The notes: generated by a model not told the origin, from the sequence alone. A stretch of DNA of 60,952 bases from Candidatus Pacearchaeota archaeon (GCA_018304105.1 JAGVWX010000008.1:1-60952), one strand, 5' to 3'. Counted from the stretch's first letter, positions 18,675 to 28,876 are shown. Numbers and translations are program-made.

Positions 18675-19247
18675 ATGAAAGGAGAAAAAAGACTTAATGA
18701 AATTAAAAAAATATTAACTGGGGTTTTAGAAGAAACTGCTCCGGAAGAAGCAAGAAATTATGAAATTAGATACGAACCAATAACACACTATGACCACGGA
18801 ACAGGCAGTGGTAATTATCCCATTAGTCCAAGAGATTCTCCAGCATATGGACTTCGTTTAGTTTCAAAAGATAATCCCTCCAAATCTGTTGAAATTCTAG
18901 AAGTATTCTGGCCGGATATAAAAAAGAAAATGGCTCCATGGGAACCAAATAACTACCGTCAGGGATTTAAAGGCCGAATTAAAGAAGGCGTAGAAAAATT
19001 AAAAGAAAATGAGCCGGAAAGTGGAAGAAAAGACAAACCAAGCAAATTAGAACTTCTTGGCATACTATCTATTGTGAGTATTATTCTCGGCATGATTTTT
19101 GTATCTGGCAGGCTTACAGGATTTGTTATCGCCGACTTAAACCAAACTCTTACAAACTGGATAGGTAGCAGTCTCTTCTTGGTGGGTGTCGTAGGAAGTC
19201 TACTAATGCTGAAAAGCAGAAAGAATAATTCCGCCCCCAATAAATAA
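18675..19247 (+). CDS. hypothetical protein with two C-terminal TM segments
   Basis: Intact ORF; ...GRLTGFVIADLNQTLTNWIGSSLFLVGVVGSLLML. Confidence 0.55.
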   Translation: MKGEKRLNEIKKILTGVLEETAPEEARNYEIRYEPITHYDHGTGSGNYPISPRDSPAYGLRLVSKDNPSKSVEILEVFWPDIKKKMAPWEPNNYRQGFKGRIKEGVEKLKENEPESGRKDKPSKLELLGILSIVSIILGMIFVSGRLTGFVIADLNQTLTNWIGSSLFLVGVVGSLLMLKSRKNNSAPNK

Positions 19248-19283
19248 AACCAAGAACCCTTCAGTCAACGATTGATAGTTTGA

Positions 19284-19353
19284 TAATTTTGGCGACGGCG
19301 AGTAGAGCGAACGCAGTGAGCTAAATAATCAAGACTCGCTTGCGAGTCCAATT
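19284..19353 (+). repeat. structured element, type A
   Basis: GCGAACGCAGTGAGC; hairpin GACTCGC-TT-GCGAGTC (19333-19348) identical to 253-268. Confidence 0.72.
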
Positions 19354-19414
19354 GAACAAAAGCCCAAAACCCAAATCTATTTAATTTCCCCAATCTAACA
19401 AATAACACATTGTA

Positions 19415-19564
19415 GCGCTCGCCTATTGCCAATAAGCACTAAACCCAACGCCAGCGCATTTTGCGATAAATGATCGCGAGCTCAAAGAACGCAATGTCGA
19501 AAACTGCTCGCGACAATCTGGGCGGAGGGTGGGTGCAAAATGCGCGCAAAAAAACCGCGAGCGC
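19415..19564 (+). repeat. structured G-rich element, type B, nested
   Basis: GCGCTCGC/GCGAGCGC; GCGCATTTTGC (19454-19464)/GCAAAATGCGC (19535-19545); TCGCGAGC/GCTCGCGA; CTGGGCGGAGGGTGGGT. Confidence 0.82.
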
Positions 19565-19582
19565 AAACAAAACACAAATAAC

Positions 19583-21856
19583 ATGGTATTCAAAAAGGGG
19601 TCGCCGGTTTACGCAACAGAAGTGCAGCGCGAGCAAGGCGAAGACGTTCTTTACATCAACGCAATCGGCGCTCCATTTGTTCCTTCCATAGCCGAAAGTC
19701 CCGACGTCATGGCAAGAGCAATCGACCTACTCGCAGATAACCCGAACGTCTCAAGAATTGTCTTCGTCCAGCAGAGAAATTACCATTATCCTAACAAGCA
19801 AGTTCTCCTTCTCGCGGAAATCGCCCGCCTTTACAACTTTTTAACAAAACAAGAAGAAATTCTTTCTCCAAAAAAAATCTCTATCTACGGCAACACGCCC
19901 GAAGTTTACGAAGACATCCAATATCTCCTCAGCTTAATGAAACAGCATCCAATCGGTTGTTACCTTGAAATTAAAACCCGAGTAAAGGAATTAAGAAGCC
20001 AGCTCGATGATGGCCAGGTCACAAATCGCTCAAATCTCCTCAACTACCTTCGTCTGCTTGAAAAGATGTTCGACCTTCTCAACAACACAACAATGATAAA
20101 GCAGTCAAGAGAAATGATTACCGAATCTTCTTTTGGAAAAAGAGAAATTTACAAATCAATTTTCCGCCCCGAAGTCCTTCCAAACTTTACATTTACAAGA
20201 TTAGCCGCTCAAATTCCTGAAGACGCAGAACTCATAGACCAATACGAAATAAAAAAAGACGGCGAAGAAGCGACTGTAACAATCCTTCGAAGAGAAAACG
20301 ACTCAAAATACCTATATCATATAATGCCCCCAGAATACGCTCTTCCTGAAGAATATCACATTCTCCTTAACCTCGGCAGAAACGTCCTGTCTGAGCACAG
20401 GCCAAAATCCGAAGAGTTCACTGACCCGGAAAGAACAAGAAAAGTTTTCATGAACATCGCAAAAGATTTGTTATCAGAGCTGTCAAAATCCCAAAACATT
20501 CCACTCACTCACAAAGATTTAGTTTCCCTTTCTAAAATTCTTGTCAGGCACACCATCGGCTTCGGCCTTATCGAAGTTCTTCTCTCTGACGAAAAACTTC
20601 AAGATATAGTTTTGAACGCCCCAATCACTCAAAACCCCATTTTCGTCCGTCACGAGCAATACGATGAATGCGTAACAAATATCGTCCCGAGTTTCGAAGA
20701 CTCAAATTCTTGGGCTGCAAAATTACGTTTGCAGTCAGGCCGCCCGCTTGATGAAGCAAACCCTGTATTAGATACCGAAATGACTCTTGAAACTTCCAGA
20801 GCAAGAGTCGCAGCAACAACCCAGCCGCTTTCTCCAAAAGGCCTCGCTTATGCATTCAGGCGTCATCGTGACCAGCCCTGGACTCTCCCACTTTTCATAG
20901 ATAACAAAATGATTAATTCGTTTACTGCCGGCCTTCTTAGTTTCTTCATCGACGGTTCAAGAACATTGCTCGTCGCAGGTACAAGGTCGTCGGGTAAAAC
21001 ATCATTGCTCGGAAGTTTGATGCTTGAGATAATGCCAAAGTGCAGAGTAATCGTGATTGAAGACACATTAGAACTTCCCGTAGAAGCTCTTAGAAAAATC
21101 GGTTATGATATTTTAAGCTTGAAAGTCCGTTCGGCATTAACATCCGGCACAACTGAAATCGAAGCTTCAGAAGGAATAAGAACTTCATTAAGATTGGGCG
21201 ACTCGGCTTTGATTATCGGGGAAGTTCGTTCTGAGGAAACCCGCGCGTTATATGAAGCAATGCGTGTCGGCGCTTTGGCAAACGTCGTCGCTGGAACAAT
21301 CCACGGCGACTCCCCTTACGGCGTCTTTGACAGAGTAGTCAACGACCTGAACGTCCCACCGACAAGCTTCAAAGCAACCGACCTGATTATCATAACCTCT
21401 CCGATAAAAACTCCAGACGGTCTCCATTCAGTAAAAAGAGTCTCGCAAATAACCGAAGTCAGAAAGCACTGGTCACAAGACCCTCTAGTCGAAAAAGGTT
21501 TCGTTGACTTGGTGAGATACAACGTCGAGAAAGACGAGTTAGAGCCCACTCCAGAATTAATAAATGGCGACTCGGAGATAATAAAAAGTATCGCTGGGAG
21601 CGTCAAAGGCTGGGCAGGCGACTGGGAAGCCGTTTACGACAATATTCTCTTGCGCGGAAAAGTAAAACAGGAAATTGTAAATGCCTCAAAGAAGCTCAAC
21701 CGCCCAGAGCTCATGGAAGGCCCTTTCAATTCTTTAGCCAACGGTGCATTTCACAGAATTTCCGATGAAGTCAGGCAAGCCCGCGGCAAGCCAGGCTCAG
21801 ATGAAGTTTTCGGCAAATTTCAGGACTGGTTGTATAAGACTGTTGATAAGATTTGA
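19583..21856 (+). CDS. type II/IV secretion ATPase (archaeal pilus/VirB11-TadA type)
   Basis: Walker A GTRSSGKTSLLG, Walker B SALIIGEVRSEETRALYEAMRVG, His box GTIHGDSPYGVFDRVV; start set at MVFKKGSPVY (19583). Confidence 0.9.
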   Translation: MVFKKGSPVYATEVQREQGEDVLYINAIGAPFVPSIAESPDVMARAIDLLADNPNVSRIVFVQQRNYHYPNKQVLLLAEIARLYNFLTKQEEILSPKKISIYGNTPEVYEDIQYLLSLMKQHPIGCYLEIKTRVKELRSQLDDGQVTNRSNLLNYLRLLEKMFDLLNNTTMIKQSREMITESSFGKREIYKSIFRPEVLPNFTFTRLAAQIPEDAELIDQYEIKKDGEEATVTILRRENDSKYLYHIMPPEYALPEEYHILLNLGRNVLSEHRPKSEEFTDPERTRKVFMNIAKDLLSELSKSQNIPLTHKDLVSLSKILVRHTIGFGLIEVLLSDEKLQDIVLNAPITQNPIFVRHEQYDECVTNIVPSFEDSNSWAAKLRLQSGRPLDEANPVLDTEMTLETSRARVAATTQPLSPKGLAYAFRRHRDQPWTLPLFIDNKMINSFTAGLLSFFIDGSRTLLVAGTRSSGKTSLLGSLMLEIMPKCRVIVIEDTLELPVEALRKIGYDILSLKVRSALTSGTTEIEASEGIRTSLRLGDSALIIGEVRSEETRALYEAMRVGALANVVAGTIHGDSPYGVFDRVVNDLNVPPTSFKATDLIIITSPIKTPDGLHSVKRVSQITEVRKHWSQDPLVEKGFVDLVRYNVEKDELEPTPELINGDSEIIKSIAGSVKGWAGDWEAVYDNILLRGKVKQEIVNASKKLNRPELMEGPFNSLANGAFHRISDEVRQARGKPGSDEVFGKFQDWLYKTVDKI
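21836..21854 (+). repeat. left copy of 19-bp direct repeat AAGACTGTTGATAAGATTT flanking the TA cassette
   Basis: Exact match to 22447-22465. Confidence 0.9.
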
Positions 21857-21865
21857 TTTATTCAT

Positions 21866-22141
21866 TCACTTCTTCCCATAAATCTTATCATGATGCTCAA
21901 AGTCATCAAACAAAATCGTATTCTCTTTTTTATCATATTGAAACACTAAGACAAAATGCCCGACGTGAACTCTCTTTGAGTCCTTGAGGTTATATCGCAG
22001 ATTTTTATAATGCTCAATATCGTACGAATTAATTATCTCGTCAATTTTCTTAAGAACCTGCTCGTACATTTCCTTATCTTTTTTCAACAGTTTCTCCAAT
22101 ATTCTGTCTAAATTTTTACTTATTCTATAAAAATAAGGCAT
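21866..22141 (-). CDS. RelE/ParE-superfamily toxin
   Basis: ILEKLLKKDKEMYEQVLKKIDEI...LRYNLKDSKRVHVGHFVLVFQYDKKENTILFDDFEHHDKIY. Confidence 0.8.
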   Translation of the reverse strand: MPYFYRISKNLDRILEKLLKKDKEMYEQVLKKIDEIINSYDIEHYKNLRYNLKDSKRVHVGHFVLVFQYDKKENTILFDDFEHHDKIYGKK

Positions 22142-22142
22142 C

Positions 22143-22388
22143 TTACCTCTTTTCTATCTTCTTCCGCAATTGCGCGATAGAGCTAAACTTCTCGCCATAT
22201 CCTTCTTTTCGTATCCGCTCCAATTTTTCCAGATATTCCGGCCTCAACTCCGGCTCCAGAAAACTGTCTTCGTATATCTTTGCAAGAGTTGAAATCGCCT
22301 GAGACCTATTCTTCAGTCCGTATTTGGCTTTCACTATGTTAAGAATTCTATCTTCATTCTCCCCAAGATCAATAATGCTTTGAACCAT
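22143..22388 (-). CDS. cognate antitoxin, DUF2683-like
   Basis: VQSIIDLGENEDRILNIVKAKYGLKNRSQAISTLAKIYEDSFLEPELRPEYLEKL; immediately upstream of the RelE-like ORF. Confidence 0.75.
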   Translation of the reverse strand: MVQSIIDLGENEDRILNIVKAKYGLKNRSQAISTLAKIYEDSFLEPELRPEYLEKLERIRKEGYGEKFSSIAQLRKKIEKR

Positions 22389-22446
22389 TTTATTATAATT
22401 TATAATGAATTATAAGGTTTTTATATTTTTCTAATTCTAGCTTTAC

Positions 22447-22465
22447 AAGACTGTTGATAAGATTT
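22447..22465 (+). repeat. right copy of 19-bp direct repeat flanking the TA cassette
   Basis: Exact match to 21836-21854. Confidence 0.9.
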
Positions 22466-22934
22466 AGTTATTCCCACAACGCCCCGTATCAGACGCATTA
22501 TAACCTATCTGAGAAAACAAATCACAAGCAGAGTCATCCTTAGTAACATCAATATAATTAACAAGACAGCTCCATACGACATTCCCATTTGACTCAGGAT
22601 AAAATTCAGAAAGTGTTAAGCACAAAGTGGGGTCTTTCATTTCAATCGCTTTATTCTTAATATTGTGCAGCTTCAAACCGCTGGCTGTTGAACCCAGTAA
22701 ACATCGTTCTCTATAACTATCAATCCATATATAGTTTGGACCAAGTATACTCCCGTGTTCATTAGTTTCCATCCTATAAAAAGGAATCTTATAACAAAGA
22801 GAAGGATCTTCTGTTTCCATCGCCTTGGCTATCAAATCTTCATAACTAGCTCCAGTAAAAATAAATAATATTAACCCACAAGTCAGAATAAAAATTCCTA
22901 AAACAATTAACAAAACCACCCAGACCTTTCCCAT
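22464..22934 (-). CDS. TM-anchored protein with Cys repeats
   Basis: AMETEDPSLCYKI / AIEMKDPTLCLTL internal repeat. Confidence 0.5.
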   Translation of the reverse strand: MGKVWVVLLIVLGIFILTCGLILFIFTGASYEDLIAKAMETEDPSLCYKIPFYRMETNEHGSILGPNYIWIDSYRERCLLGSTASGLKLHNIKNKAIEMKDPTLCLTLSEFYPESNGNVVWSCLVNYIDVTKDDSACDLFSQIGYNASDTGRCGNN

Positions 22935-23032
22935 ATAAACAAAAAAACATTTATCTATTTATATTTAACTTAACAACTAACTAATCTCCATCACCGTCAA
23001 AACTAAATACATGCTCTTCCTAAATAAATCAG

Positions 23033-24121
23033 ATGATGCCAATAAAAGTTGCAATAATTGGTTTAGGAAACTGTGCTTCTTCTTTGATTCAGGGAATTTA
23101 CTATTACAAAAACAAACCTTCTGAAGAAATCATCGGACTAATGCATCAAGACCTTGGCGGTTACCTTCCAAGAGATATTCAAATCGTGGCAGCATTCGAC
23201 ATAGACCAAAGAAAAGTCGGCAAGGACGTCTCAGAGGCAATCTTCTCAAAACCAAACTGCACAAAAATCTTCCAGAAAGAAATTCCAAATCTTGGCGTTA
23301 CAGTCAAAATGGGAAGAATTTTAGATTCTTTCTCTCCACATTTAGAAGAATATCCCGAAGACGAGCGTTTCGTTCCATCTTTCATTCCAGAATCAACAGA
23401 AGAAGAAATCGTAGAAGAGCTAAAAAACTCAAGAGCAGAAATCCTTGTAAACTATCTTCCAGTAGGAAGCGAACAAGCCGTAAAGTTCTACGCCGAATGC
23501 GCTCTCGAAGCAAATTGCGCTTTAGTAAACTGCATGCCTGTCTTCATTGCATCATCTCTCGAATGGTCCGACCGCTTTAAACAAAAAAATCTCCCAATAA
23601 TAGGCGACGACATCAAATCACAATTAGGCGCAACAATAGTCCATCGCGTCCTCTCAAACCTTTTCATGAAAAGAGGAATAAAACTCGAAAGAACATATCA
23701 GTTAAACACCGGCGGCAACACCGACTTTCTTAACATGCTCAACCGCACAAGATTAAAGTCAAAAAAAATCTCAAAAACCGAAGCCGTCAAGTCAGTCTCC
23801 GCTCCGATAGAAAACAAAAACATACACATCGGCCCTTCCGATTACGTCCCCTGGCAGAAAGACAACAAGATTTGTTTCATAAGAATGGAAGGAAAGCAAT
23901 TCGGAAATATTCCAATGGAATTAGACCTTAAGCTTTCGGTCGAAGACTCTCCAAATTCCGCAGGCATTGTCATTGACGCAATCCGCTGCTGCAAGCTCGC
24001 TCTCGACCGCTCTCAAGGAGGTGTCCTGGAAGCCCCGTCAGCATATTTCATGAAGCATCCACCAAAGCAAATTCCAGATGATATCGCCCATGAGTTGGTT
24101 GAAAATTTCATTAAAGGATAA
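23033..24121 (+). CDS. ino1: myo-inositol-1-phosphate synthase
   Basis: VAIIGLGNCASSLIQGIYYYKN, YLPVGSEQAVKFYAECAL, GDDIKSQLGATIVHR, LNTGGNTDFLNM. Confidence 0.92.
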   Translation: MMPIKVAIIGLGNCASSLIQGIYYYKNKPSEEIIGLMHQDLGGYLPRDIQIVAAFDIDQRKVGKDVSEAIFSKPNCTKIFQKEIPNLGVTVKMGRILDSFSPHLEEYPEDERFVPSFIPESTEEEIVEELKNSRAEILVNYLPVGSEQAVKFYAECALEANCALVNCMPVFIASSLEWSDRFKQKNLPIIGDDIKSQLGATIVHRVLSNLFMKRGIKLERTYQLNTGGNTDFLNMLNRTRLKSKKISKTEAVKSVSAPIENKNIHIGPSDYVPWQKDNKICFIRMEGKQFGNIPMELDLKLSVEDSPNSAGIVIDAIRCCKLALDRSQGGVLEAPSAYFMKHPPKQIPDDIAHELVENFIKG

Positions 24122-24157
24122 GAAAAGATTTTTAAAAGATGCAGTCGTTCATATCCG

Positions 24158-24982
24158 ATGGGAGATAAAGTCACAATTTCTTGGATTATATTTATTCTTG
24201 TAGCCCTCGTTTGTGTGTTTTCTCTTCCTAAAATCGACCACGCACTATTTCCTTCATCCACAGGTCCTGGAGCAATTACTGTTTTCGGCATCGGAATTCT
24301 CTTCACCCTGCTCACTCTGCTTCTTTTCTATTCTTTCTACAAAGAGAAATCATTAACTTCGGGTTTTCTAATTTCAGCAGTATGCTACTCCGCATTAATT
24401 ATTCTGGTGAAGTTTGCTTTTGGCCCATTATCGCTCTATGAAGCCAACCAAACTCGAAGCTTTGATATAATGACTGTCAATCCAATTGCAATGTTCTTCG
24501 CTGCAGTCGGAATTTTCTTGTTATACTTTTTAGTTTTCTACATTATTTATCGGATTTTCAAAAAACGAGCAGAGAAAGCAATAGGTACTGAAAGCAAACC
24601 TAATGAAAATAAGAAACCACGCAACTTTCTAAAGGTCTTTGGATTTGTACTTTTGATTGGAGTTCTAATTGCACTTGGAGGAATTCCCATCCTGATGCTG
24701 CTTCTCTTTTCTCCCTTAGGAGCGAGCATAGCATATCTTACTTACATCTTTTCTACAGTAATCGGAATCTTCATGGCTCTCGCTCTCGTCGGGGCAATAC
24801 TTTTTGTCTGCGTTGCATTCAACGAAGTAAAAGAGCAAGCGATTAAAATGAGAGACGTTGGTTTGATAACTTCCTTCTTCTGGATTGGTGCCGCTATACT
24901 TTTTGCATACTCTGCTCTCTGGTTTGTTTATATCTTGATTGTGATTGCTGTGTGGCCACTTAAGACATTTGCACCAAAATGA
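24158..24982 (+). CDS. multi-TM membrane protein
   Basis: Multiple hydrophobic segments; end overlaps the UbiA start. Confidence 0.55.
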   Translation: MGDKVTISWIIFILVALVCVFSLPKIDHALFPSSTGPGAITVFGIGILFTLLTLLLFYSFYKEKSLTSGFLISAVCYSALIILVKFAFGPLSLYEANQTRSFDIMTVNPIAMFFAAVGIFLLYFLVFYIIYRIFKKRAEKAIGTESKPNENKKPRNFLKVFGFVLLIGVLIALGGIPILMLLLFSPLGASIAYLTYIFSTVIGIFMALALVGAILFVCVAFNEVKEQAIKMRDVGLITSFFWIGAAILFAYSALWFVYILIVIAVWPLKTFAPK

Positions 24983-25971
24983 AAATTTCAAAATTGTTCT
25001 ATCTTTTCTTACAGATGCTTAGATATAGGGTTGCAGTTCTTCTATTGATGTTTTTATTCGTGGGCGTTGGTGTCCACCAAAAAATTACTGTCTTTAATTA
25101 CAATTACATTCTTGCCGGTCTTGCTCTCTTATTCAGTTATGTTTCGGCAACAACTATCAACGACATCGTAGACAAGAAAATTGACAAAATAAATCATCCT
25201 CACGGATTAGGCCGGCCGTTGGTAAGCGGAGAAGCTAACGAAAAAGAGCTCTACGTTCTAAACATCATTACAAGCATTCTCGCTTTAGTCATTGTGATTC
25301 CAATTGGATGGAATGCCGTCGCCATTATGTCTATCTCTCTGTTAATTAGCTACATATATTCAATAGAGCCGATAAAGATTTCCTACCGAACTCATTTCGC
25401 ACATATCTTCCTTTCCATCGCTTACGTCCTTGTGCCATACTGCCTTGGAGTTTTCACGGCAAGCAAAAACTTTATCCAGGGAGATTTTATCTTTATGTCT
25501 GCTTTTACAATTTTATTTTTCGGCAGGATTATTCTGAAAGACTTTAGAGACAGAAGAGGAGACTCAAAATACGGTAAGCCCACTTTTCTCTTGAAATACG
25601 GAAAAAACGCCACTTGTTTGATAAGCGTAATTTCCGTCGCTGTTGGTAACTTTATCTTGATGTTCTATGCTTTCGATTTCGGCCCTCTGCTCCTCGGCAT
25701 CTTGCAAGTTTACTTTTTGTGCATTTACTTCATGGCTTACCTGCTCTGGAAAGCCCCGACCCCGGAAAAAGAGCAGGAATCGATTGGCATTGGAGCAAAA
25801 ATGGGCAACGGACTAATTTTAACTATTCTCGGACTTTTAGTCTTGCAAGAATACGGAGCTCCGAAAGCCCACAGCATTTTCTTTGCATCAATAGTAACTC
25901 TTATGTTTTTGGTAAGTTTTACTTTGCTTCTCAAAAATCCAAAACTCGCCAATGTTGGATATAGAGGTTAA
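24979..25971 (+). CDS. UbiA family prenyltransferase
   Basis: NDIVDKKIDKINHPHGLGRPLVSGE (NDxxD-like motif), second Asp-rich motif DFRDRRGDSKYGKPT. Confidence 0.85.
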   Translation: MKISKLFYLFLQMLRYRVAVLLLMFLFVGVGVHQKITVFNYNYILAGLALLFSYVSATTINDIVDKKIDKINHPHGLGRPLVSGEANEKELYVLNIITSILALVIVIPIGWNAVAIMSISLLISYIYSIEPIKISYRTHFAHIFLSIAYVLVPYCLGVFTASKNFIQGDFIFMSAFTILFFGRIILKDFRDRRGDSKYGKPTFLLKYGKNATCLISVISVAVGNFILMFYAFDFGPLLLGILQVYFLCIYFMAYLLWKAPTPEKEQESIGIGAKMGNGLILTILGLLVLQEYGAPKAHSIFFASIVTLMFLVSFTLLLKNPKLANVGYRG

Positions 25972-25992
25972 GAGTTTATCAACAAAAACTAA

Positions 25993-26273
25993 CTAATCTC
26001 CTTCCGCCCCAACCATCTTACTCATTAATTCAGCAATCCCCGCTTCATTTTCCCTTTCTCTTCTTTTCCTTTCAACACACTCGGGAGCCATCGCTTCAAG
26101 TTGCTCTCTCGTAAAACCATATTCTTTTACAACATAATCAAAATGACTAGCAACATAATCTACACCATAAGTTCCTAAAGTTCTTCAACTTCCACAAGTC
26201 TCCTGACATCTCGACCAATATTACTCGGCGTTGCACCCTTCATCAATTCATCCAAATCAATGTTGACATTCAT
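25993..26273 (-). pseudogene. frameshifted small ORF; adding one T restores a ~94 aa protein
   Basis: Frame 1 MNVNIDLDELMKGATPSNIGRDVRRLVEVEEL*; next frame GTYGVDYVASHFDYVVKEYGFTREQLEAMAPECVERKRRERENEAGIAELMSKMVGAEGD*; junction at AAA 26177-26179. Confidence 0.6.
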
Positions 26274-26325
26274 CTTCTTATCTAACCGTTTAAGTTTATA
26301 ATAATTTGTATACCATAAATTAATC

Positions 26326-28548
26326 TTATCCACCCACAACCCCACCAAGTGCAAATCCCGCCAAAACACTAAGCACCATCGTGGATAAAAACGCCGTAAT
26401 CAGATACAGAATTACTCCCGTCCTCAAATTCTTAGCCATCTCGTTCTTCTCCCTAAGCTTGTCCCTTCCAGAATCTACAGTAACCAGTGCTCCAGTCAGG
26501 ATAAAAACAATTTCAATAATGTACAATCCGATGCTCAACTGAATGAAGAACGGAGGTATCATATTCGGCAAACTGAAGATGGTAGTTATTCCTTGAAATC
26601 CGGTCGCTCCAAGAGCATCCGCGCCAGTATCGACCTGCAGACTTCCAAGTTTGTTCAAAATCGCAGTAATCATTCCTGCAAGCCCAACAACAATTCCCGC
26701 AAGCAATGGTGCCAAAAACGTCATGTTCGACTTCATGTCCGAAACAATTTCCGCAAGCAAATCTTTCAGCCTTTCATTAATTTTCTCAATGTTTTTGATA
26801 TACTGTGAGATCGACATCAGAGACTGCGCCGCAATCTTCAGCCCTTTCTTCGAAGATTCCACAAGAATCCTTATGGAAGTCGCAATAAGCGCAGATGGAA
26901 AATAAATTATCGCTCCTTTTCTCGAATCAAAAACCGCATTCTCAACAGTCATCCCCCCTTGCTGTACATTCTGGCTTACATAAGAAAAGAACTCCGCGCT
27001 CTTCTGCCCCTGCGTCGAAGCCGCAACTCTCCCGAAAGCAAGCTCTGCAGGCATCCCATCCCCAAGCCTGTTCCCGAGTTGAAAAAGCGAATTCGCAAAT
27101 TCCTTCTCCAACTGCTTCGTGTCATTCCTCGCCACAATCAGCTTCTTCGTCTTTTCCGAATAAACAAAATAAAACATCATCGCAATTCCGAATGGAATAA
27201 ACATACTCAACAAAATCGCCAGCGGACCAAACGGCCCGGTCGTCACTCCATCTTCCGTCTTAAAATCAAACACCTTGTCCTGCGCTCCAAGAAAAGGCAA
27301 TCCAAGTTCAGCAAATGTATAATCACTCTTCAAGCCCAAATTATCCGTTATAAAACCAACTTGCATGATGAAAGGCAGAAATCCTAAGATGAAAAACGGA
27401 AGCACTATCAAAATTCCCATAACCCACGGCTTTTTTGAAGCGTATGTTCCATAATCTGGATTCAGCTCGAGCATTGAAGCTTCTCCATAACCCCCGGGCC
27501 TTTTTAACAAAACATTTGAAACCATATAAAAAACAAAAAACGGAATTATCACATTAAACAAAATAAAAATATGCGGCCATCTTATCAGCCCTTGCAATAA
27601 AGTCGACGCAAGTGGCAGAAGTGCAAGCCCAAGAGTCGGCAAAATAATTCCAAGCATATATAGATTCGTCAATGGGCTTCTTATTTCCCTTGAATACTTC
27701 AGCATGCCTTCATAAACTCCGTCAAGAATCACCTGCAGCGCTCTCTCCAAAATCTCAACTCTCCTCCCTTCCGCCGGCTCAAACAAACTGCTCTCAATCA
27801 GATGAAACGCCTCGACAAACTCCGGAGAGTAATCATTCCAACTAACGAGATAGTTTTCTAAAGACTGTTTTACCGTAGAAAATTTCCCGATTTCAACGTC
27901 ATAAAAAACTTTCTTAAAATCTAAAGCAAGCGGCCCCTCAAGATGTTGTGACGCAAACTGTATCGCCCTTTCAAGATTTGAAGTATGTTTCATATAAACC
28001 ACAACATAAAGTATCGCTGGCACCATTTGGGAAGACGCTTGCAATCTCCACGCGTTCGCCAACCTTTGCGGCATAGTCGAAGTATAATAAAACACGAACA
28101 AGCTGGCTATCGTTCCAAGAAAGAAAAACAGTGCAGCATCAGCAAACGCAGGCGAAGCCATAAATGCGTCAAGCCCCTCAGGAAAAGCAATTAGAACATA
28201 AGCGGCGACTGCCAAAAGTGCTCCAAAAAAAACAAGCAGCATTGACACCAAAGAAAGTGTCATCGCCTGGCTCGGCGTAACATCCAGATGCGCATCATCA
28301 AGATATTTCTGGACTTTCGCCCTGTCTTTCTCAGCAAGTTTTATGCTGATTATATTTCCTATTGACTGCGCCCATTTTTCATATGAACTCAACTCCGGTT
28401 TCATTTCTCTAAGAAATTCATCATATTCCCCGGAATGTCTCGTGCTCTGTCCATTTTCATCAGGACCATCTTCGACTTGCAGTTGCGACTCAAGCTTCTG
28501 GCTATATTTCTTCATGATGTCGTCCGCAGAAGGTCTTCCAGTTACCAT
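26326..28548 (-). CDS. type II secretion system F-like membrane protein (TadC/FlaJ-type), two T2SF regions
   Basis: Two cytoplasmic helical regions (KHTSNLERAIQFASQHLEGPLALDFKKVFYDVEIGK and QLGNRLGDGMPAELAFGRVAAS) separated by TM blocks. Confidence 0.85.
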   Translation of the reverse strand: MVTGRPSADDIMKKYSQKLESQLQVEDGPDENGQSTRHSGEYDEFLREMKPELSSYEKWAQSIGNIISIKLAEKDRAKVQKYLDDAHLDVTPSQAMTLSLVSMLLVFFGALLAVAAYVLIAFPEGLDAFMASPAFADAALFFFLGTIASLFVFYYTSTMPQRLANAWRLQASSQMVPAILYVVVYMKHTSNLERAIQFASQHLEGPLALDFKKVFYDVEIGKFSTVKQSLENYLVSWNDYSPEFVEAFHLIESSLFEPAEGRRVEILERALQVILDGVYEGMLKYSREIRSPLTNLYMLGIILPTLGLALLPLASTLLQGLIRWPHIFILFNVIIPFFVFYMVSNVLLKRPGGYGEASMLELNPDYGTYASKKPWVMGILIVLPFFILGFLPFIMQVGFITDNLGLKSDYTFAELGLPFLGAQDKVFDFKTEDGVTTGPFGPLAILLSMFIPFGIAMMFYFVYSEKTKKLIVARNDTKQLEKEFANSLFQLGNRLGDGMPAELAFGRVAASTQGQKSAEFFSYVSQNVQQGGMTVENAVFDSRKGAIIYFPSALIATSIRILVESSKKGLKIAAQSLMSISQYIKNIEKINERLKDLLAEIVSDMKSNMTFLAPLLAGIVVGLAGMITAILNKLGSLQVDTGADALGATGFQGITTIFSLPNMIPPFFIQLSIGLYIIEIVFILTGALVTVDSGRDKLREKNEMAKNLRTGVILYLITAFLSTMVLSVLAGFALGGVVGG

Positions 28549-28565
28549 TTTCCTCTTTTACAATT

Positions 28566-28662
28566 GCTTTTTGGCGCGGAGCAAACGAGCGCACGTAGTA
28601 AGCGAGTTTGCTATAATTAAGATGCAGTCTTTCGCAACTGCATCCAATTCCCGCCAAAAAGC
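28566..28662 (+). repeat. structured element, type A variant
   Basis: GCTTTTTGGCG/CGCCAAAAAGC; GATGCAGT/ACTGCATC followed by CAATT. Confidence 0.7.
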
Positions 28663-28720
28663 GTTATATTTATCCAATAAAATAGAAAATCTAAGTTATA
28701 AATTATATGGTCTATAAAGC

Positions 28721-28876
28721 TTTGTTGAAAAAGCCAATTATTGGTTTATTAATTTGGTTTTGGAGAAATCAGAATTGTTTGCAACAAATAATTCGACTTA
28801 CGAGAATTATTAACTGCAAGTCGAAACTATCTGGGCGGGAGGGTGGGCACAAACAATTCAAGAGATTTTCAACAAA
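28721..28876 (+). repeat. structured G-rich element, type B, nested
   Basis: TTTGTTGAAAA/TTTTCAACAAA; GAATTGTTTG/CAAACAATTC; TTCGACTT/AAGTCGAA; CTGGGCGGGAGGGTGGG. Confidence 0.82.
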
